Part shown: piece after piece, positions 42,205 to 44,646 of the stretch
Layout of the letters: each line of letters starts with the position of its first letter
How positions within the stretch are numbered: position 1 is the first letter of the stretch
Assembly (NCBI GenBank): GCA_949294665.1
Contig: CASFID010000032.1
Location: 1 to 44,646 of the forward strand
Direction of reading: 5' to 3'
From: an uncultured Eubacteriales bacterium
GTDB lineage: Bacteria > Bacillota > Clostridia > Lachnospirales > Lachnospiraceae
Length of the DNA: 44,646 bases
The notes under the pieces: model-generated
Seen by the model: the letters and a program-made list of their open reading frames with translations, nothing else
What the model was told of the DNA's origin: nothing
Databases searched by the model: none
Translations under genes and position numbers: made by a program

Positions 42205-44106
42205 ATGAAGATCACATTAAAAGACGGCTCATTTAAAGAGTATCAGGAACCAAAGAGTGTATATGAGATTGCTGCTGATATCAGTGAAGGACTTGCCAGA
42301 GTTGCTACATCCGGTGAAGTTGATGGAGAAATCGTTGATCTGAGGACAGTGATCGATCATGACTGCGGGCTCAGTATCCTGACATTTAACGATGAAAAAG
42401 GAAAAGGAGCGTTCCGCCATACTGCTTCCCATATTATGGCGCAGGCGATCAAGCGCCTGTATCCTGAGACAAAACTTGCCATCGGACCGTCAATTGCAGA
42501 CGGATTCTACTATGATGTAGACAGAGAGACTCCGTTTACGGCAGAAGATCTGGAGAAGATCGAGGCGGAGATGAAGAAGATCGTCAAGGAGAACCTTGAG
42601 ATCAAACAGTATACGATGCCGAGAAATGAGGCAATCGAGTACTTTAAAGAGAAAAACGAGCCTTACAAAGTAGAGCTGATCGAAGATCTTCCTGAGGGTG
42701 AGACGATCAGTTTCTATTCCCAGGGAGAATTCACAGATCTCTGTGCAGGTCCTCACCTTATGACTACCAAACCGGTAAAAGCTTTCAAGCTGACAAGTCT
42801 TGCAGGCGCATACTGGAGAGGCGACGAGCACAATAAGATGCTCCAGAGGATTTATGGTACTGCATTCCCGAAGAAAGCAGAACTGGAAGAGTATCTGACT
42901 ATGATCGAAGAGGCGAAGAAGCGCGATCACAGAAAACTCGGAAAAGAGCTGGGGCTGTTTATGATGCGTGAGGAAGGCCCCGGATTCCCGTTCTTCCTGC
43001 CGAACGGTATGGTGCTTAAGAACACACTGCTTGACTATTGGAGAGAGATCCACCGCAAGGCGGGATACGTGGAGATCAGCACACCGATCATGCTGAGCCG
43101 CCATCTGTGGGAGACTTCCGGACACTGGGATCACTATAAAGAGAATATGTATACAACAGTGATCGATGATGTGGATTTTGCTATCAAGCCGATGAACTGT
43201 CCGGGCGGTATCCTTGTCTATGAGTCAGAGCCGCGTTCCTATCGCGATCTGCCGATCCGTATGGGCGAGCTCGGCCTGGTGCACCGCCATGAGAAATCCG
43301 GACAGCTCCACGGTCTGATGCGTGTGCGCTGCTTTACACAGGACGATGCGCATATCTTCATGACTCCGGAGCAGATCAAGGATGAGATCAAAGGCGTTGT
43401 AAAACTGATCGACGAAGTATACAGTCTCTTCGGGTTCAAATATCATGTAGAACTTTCCACACGTCCGGAGGACAGTATGGGAAGCGATGAAGATTGGGAG
43501 ATGGCAACAGACGCCCTCAGGGCAGCCCTTGACGATATCGGACTTTCCTATGTTGTAAACGAGGGAGACGGTGCGTTCTACGGACCGAAGATCGACTTCC
43601 ATCTGGAGGACTCTATCGGAAGAACATGGCAGTGCGGTACGATCCAGCTCGATTTCCAGCTTCCGCTTCGGTTTGACCTGGAATATACAGGGGCAGACGG
43701 GGAGAAGCACAGACCGATCATGATCCATCGTGTCGTATTCGGTTCCATCGAGCGTTTCATCGGTATCCTGATCGAGCATTTTGCAGGTGCGTTCCCGACT
43801 TGGCTTGCGCCGGTACAGGTAAAAGTCCTTCCGATCTCCGACAAACATATGGAGTATGGCACGAAAGTCCTGAACGAGCTGCAGACAGCAGGAATCCGCG
43901 CTGAGATCGATACCCGCGCCGAGAAGATCGGATACAAGATCCGTGAGGCACAGATGAAGAAGATCCCGTACATGCTCGTAGTCGGAGCAAAAGAAGAGGA
44001 AGAAGAAAAAGTGTCCGTCAGAAGTAGAGCAAATGGGGACGAAGGACAGTGCGGACTCAGAGAATTTGCAGAGAAGATCAAAGAAGAGATCAATCTGAAG
44101 AAATAA
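42205..44106 (+). CDS. thrS: Threonyl-tRNA synthetase
   Basis: A 633-residue class II synthetase that charges tRNA-Thr. In order: an N-terminal TGS domain (about 1-61), an editing domain with HTASHIMAQAIKRL and LCAGPHL, the catalytic core, and the C-terminal anticodon-binding domain (PTWLAPVQVKVLPI onward). The core has MNCPGGILVY (zinc cysteine), VHRHEKSGQLHGLMRVR (motif 2), HRVVFGSIERFIGILIEHF (motif 3). The ATG at 42205 follows a GGAAGAG element; the upstream in-frame codons lie in the T-box leader and are not translated. The TGS domain is acidic in part but complete. Confidence 0.97.
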   Translation: MKITLKDGSFKEYQEPKSVYEIAADISEGLARVATSGEVDGEIVDLRTVIDHDCGLSILTFNDEKGKGAFRHTASHIMAQAIKRLYPETKLAIGPSIADGFYYDVDRETPFTAEDLEKIEAEMKKIVKENLEIKQYTMPRNEAIEYFKEKNEPYKVELIEDLPEGETISFYSQGEFTDLCAGPHLMTTKPVKAFKLTSLAGAYWRGDEHNKMLQRIYGTAFPKKAELEEYLTMIEEAKKRDHRKLGKELGLFMMREEGPGFPFFLPNGMVLKNTLLDYWREIHRKAGYVEISTPIMLSRHLWETSGHWDHYKENMYTTVIDDVDFAIKPMNCPGGILVYESEPRSYRDLPIRMGELGLVHRHEKSGQLHGLMRVRCFTQDDAHIFMTPEQIKDEIKGVVKLIDEVYSLFGFKYHVELSTRPEDSMGSDEDWEMATDALRAALDDIGLSYVVNEGDGAFYGPKIDFHLEDSIGRTWQCGTIQLDFQLPLRFDLEYTGADGEKHRPIMIHRVVFGSIERFIGILIEHFAGAFPTWLAPVQVKVLPISDKHMEYGTKVLNELQTAGIRAEIDTRAEKIGYKIREAQMKKIPYMLVVGAKEEEEEKVSVRSRANGDEGQCGLREFAEKIKEEINLKK

Positions 44107-44130
44107 AATTCGGTGTTTGTTGAACAGACG

Positions 44131-44145
44131 CTGCTACAGTAGCAG
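44131..44145. repeat. Short palindrome after thrS
   Basis: CTGCTAC-A-GTAGCAG is a perfect 7-bp inverted repeat, 25 bases after the thrS stop, at the left edge of the third palindromic element. Confidence 0.6.
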
Positions 44146-44171
44146 AGATATACTAATCAAATAGCGGACGA

Positions 44172-44353
44172 AGAAAAAGAAGACACTGCAACGCTATGCC
44201 GACTCGCTTTACCTCATCCCCTCGAATCCATGTAACGCGACATGAAAATGCTCGTCCATTGGAACTCGCATTTTCACGTCGCTAACATGGAGAACGAGGT
44301 GTATTCGGAACGCTCCATGTCGACGCATAGCTTATGCGGTGTTTTCTTTTTCT
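44172..44353. repeat. Central hairpin of palindromic element unit 3
   Basis: A 182-base nested inverted repeat. From outside inwards the pairs are 44172-44186 with 44339-44353 (AGAAAAAGAAGACAC), GCTATGC with GCATAGC (44193, 44325), TCCATGT with ACATGGA (44227, 44285), and CGACATGAAAATGC with GCATTTTCACGTCG (with one unpaired base). The outer strand ends in GTGTTTTCTTTTTCT, so on the plus strand it can act as a terminator behind thrS, and the mirrored A-rich arm gives the same on the minus strand. Confidence 0.8.
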
Positions 44354-44420
44354 GCTGTCTCATCCGGTCAGTATGATTTTCCCGGCTGCAGCGTCATCTT
44401 TCAACAGGCACTCATACAAG

Positions 44421-44527
44421 CCGGAAGCATTACAATCCCGACTGCTCAGGATATGTGAGTCAATCCACTGTATCCGCATGATTTTCGGATGTTTTGCCAA
44501 GAGAGGTCTATCCGACAAACACGAATT
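44421..44527 (-). repeat. Alpha arm of palindromic element unit 3
   Basis: Reverse-complement match to the alpha arm at 12530-12640, about 85 percent over roughly 105 bases, with shared blocks TTGGCAAAACATCCGAAAA, GACTCACATATCC and CGGGATTGTAATGCTTCCGG. The matching left arm expected for a full palindrome was not found between 44107 and 44171. The remaining 44528-44646 carries a GCTACGCGAT/ATCGC-type small inverted repeat and no gene. Confidence 0.8.
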
Positions 44528-44646
44528 GAACAAAATCGCTACGCGATGGCCTGCGAAAGCTGTCGTATAGCGATTTTTTTGTTTTCTATAACAAAAACAG
44601 TGGAAAGCAAGTCCTAATAGTAGTATTGTTAAGTTACCACCCAAAA

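Noticed and set aside
44360-44644. 94-residue reading frame on the minus strand at the window end
   Set aside because: It runs through the palindromic repeat arm. The homologous arm in unit 1 does not keep this frame, and no ribosome-binding site or family resemblance was seen.

Overview
The window reads like a chromosomal stretch of a Firmicutes gut anaerobe, most likely family Lachnospiraceae (inference). The grounds are moderate GC, strong GGAGG ribosome-binding sites, sigma-A-type promoters with 16-18 bp spacers, a T-box in front of thrS, an AraR-type (GntR-LacI fusion) regulator, a DUF3793-flavodoxin pair, and a maltodextrin operon of GH13 enzymes. The genus cannot be fixed from this sequence. 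No phage, CRISPR array, rRNA or tRNA gene was seen.

Layout. 1-440 holds the start of an ammonium transporter gene on the minus strand, with its promoter and a terminator-like leader hairpin. 794-2648 holds a stand-alone precorrin-6A reductase and a fructosamine-kinase-family protein. 2678-4641 is the rpsB-tsf operon, followed by an Asp-box membrane protein. 6297-12530 is an L-arabinose cluster (araR, araD, araA, araB) with a meso-diaminopimelate dehydrogenase gene between araA and araB that has its own consensus promoter. 12531-13809, between the convergent araB and aroA genes, holds two large imperfect palindromes (about 285 bp each) around a 5'-truncated vanZ-like remnant. aroA and tyrA follow on the minus strand. 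16602-18775 encodes an EF-G-2-type translational GTPase with altered switch residues. 18988-23586 is a Trk potassium-uptake operon (trkA, trkH and a conserved membrane protein of unknown role).

23706-27273 is a mixed region: a small P-loop ATPase, a DUF3793-flavodoxin pair behind two Fur-box-like sites, a ZIP metal transporter and an HD-domain hydrolase. 27383-29331 (minus) is a lipoprotein-nitrilase gene pair. 29358-41777 is a maltodextrin locus: a divergent LacI regulator, a binding protein, two permeases, type I pullulanase, a glycogen-debranching-type enzyme, a neopullulanase-type amylase and an oligo-1,6-glucosidase. No ABC ATPase is present, so a shared MalK/MsiK-type ATPase elsewhere is implied. 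41807-44106 is the T-box and thrS. 44131-44527 is a third palindromic element related to the first two.

Most genes are ordinary housekeeping or carbohydrate functions. The most unusual signal is the non-coding palindromic repeat family. It has five copies of a core resembling GAAAATCAnTCGGATACA, two related arm types, and central hairpins whose sequence differs between copies while pairing is kept. All copies sit directly behind stop codons. The family could not be matched to a named element here. The EF-G paralogue, the Trk-linked membrane protein and the amt leader are secondary points of interest.
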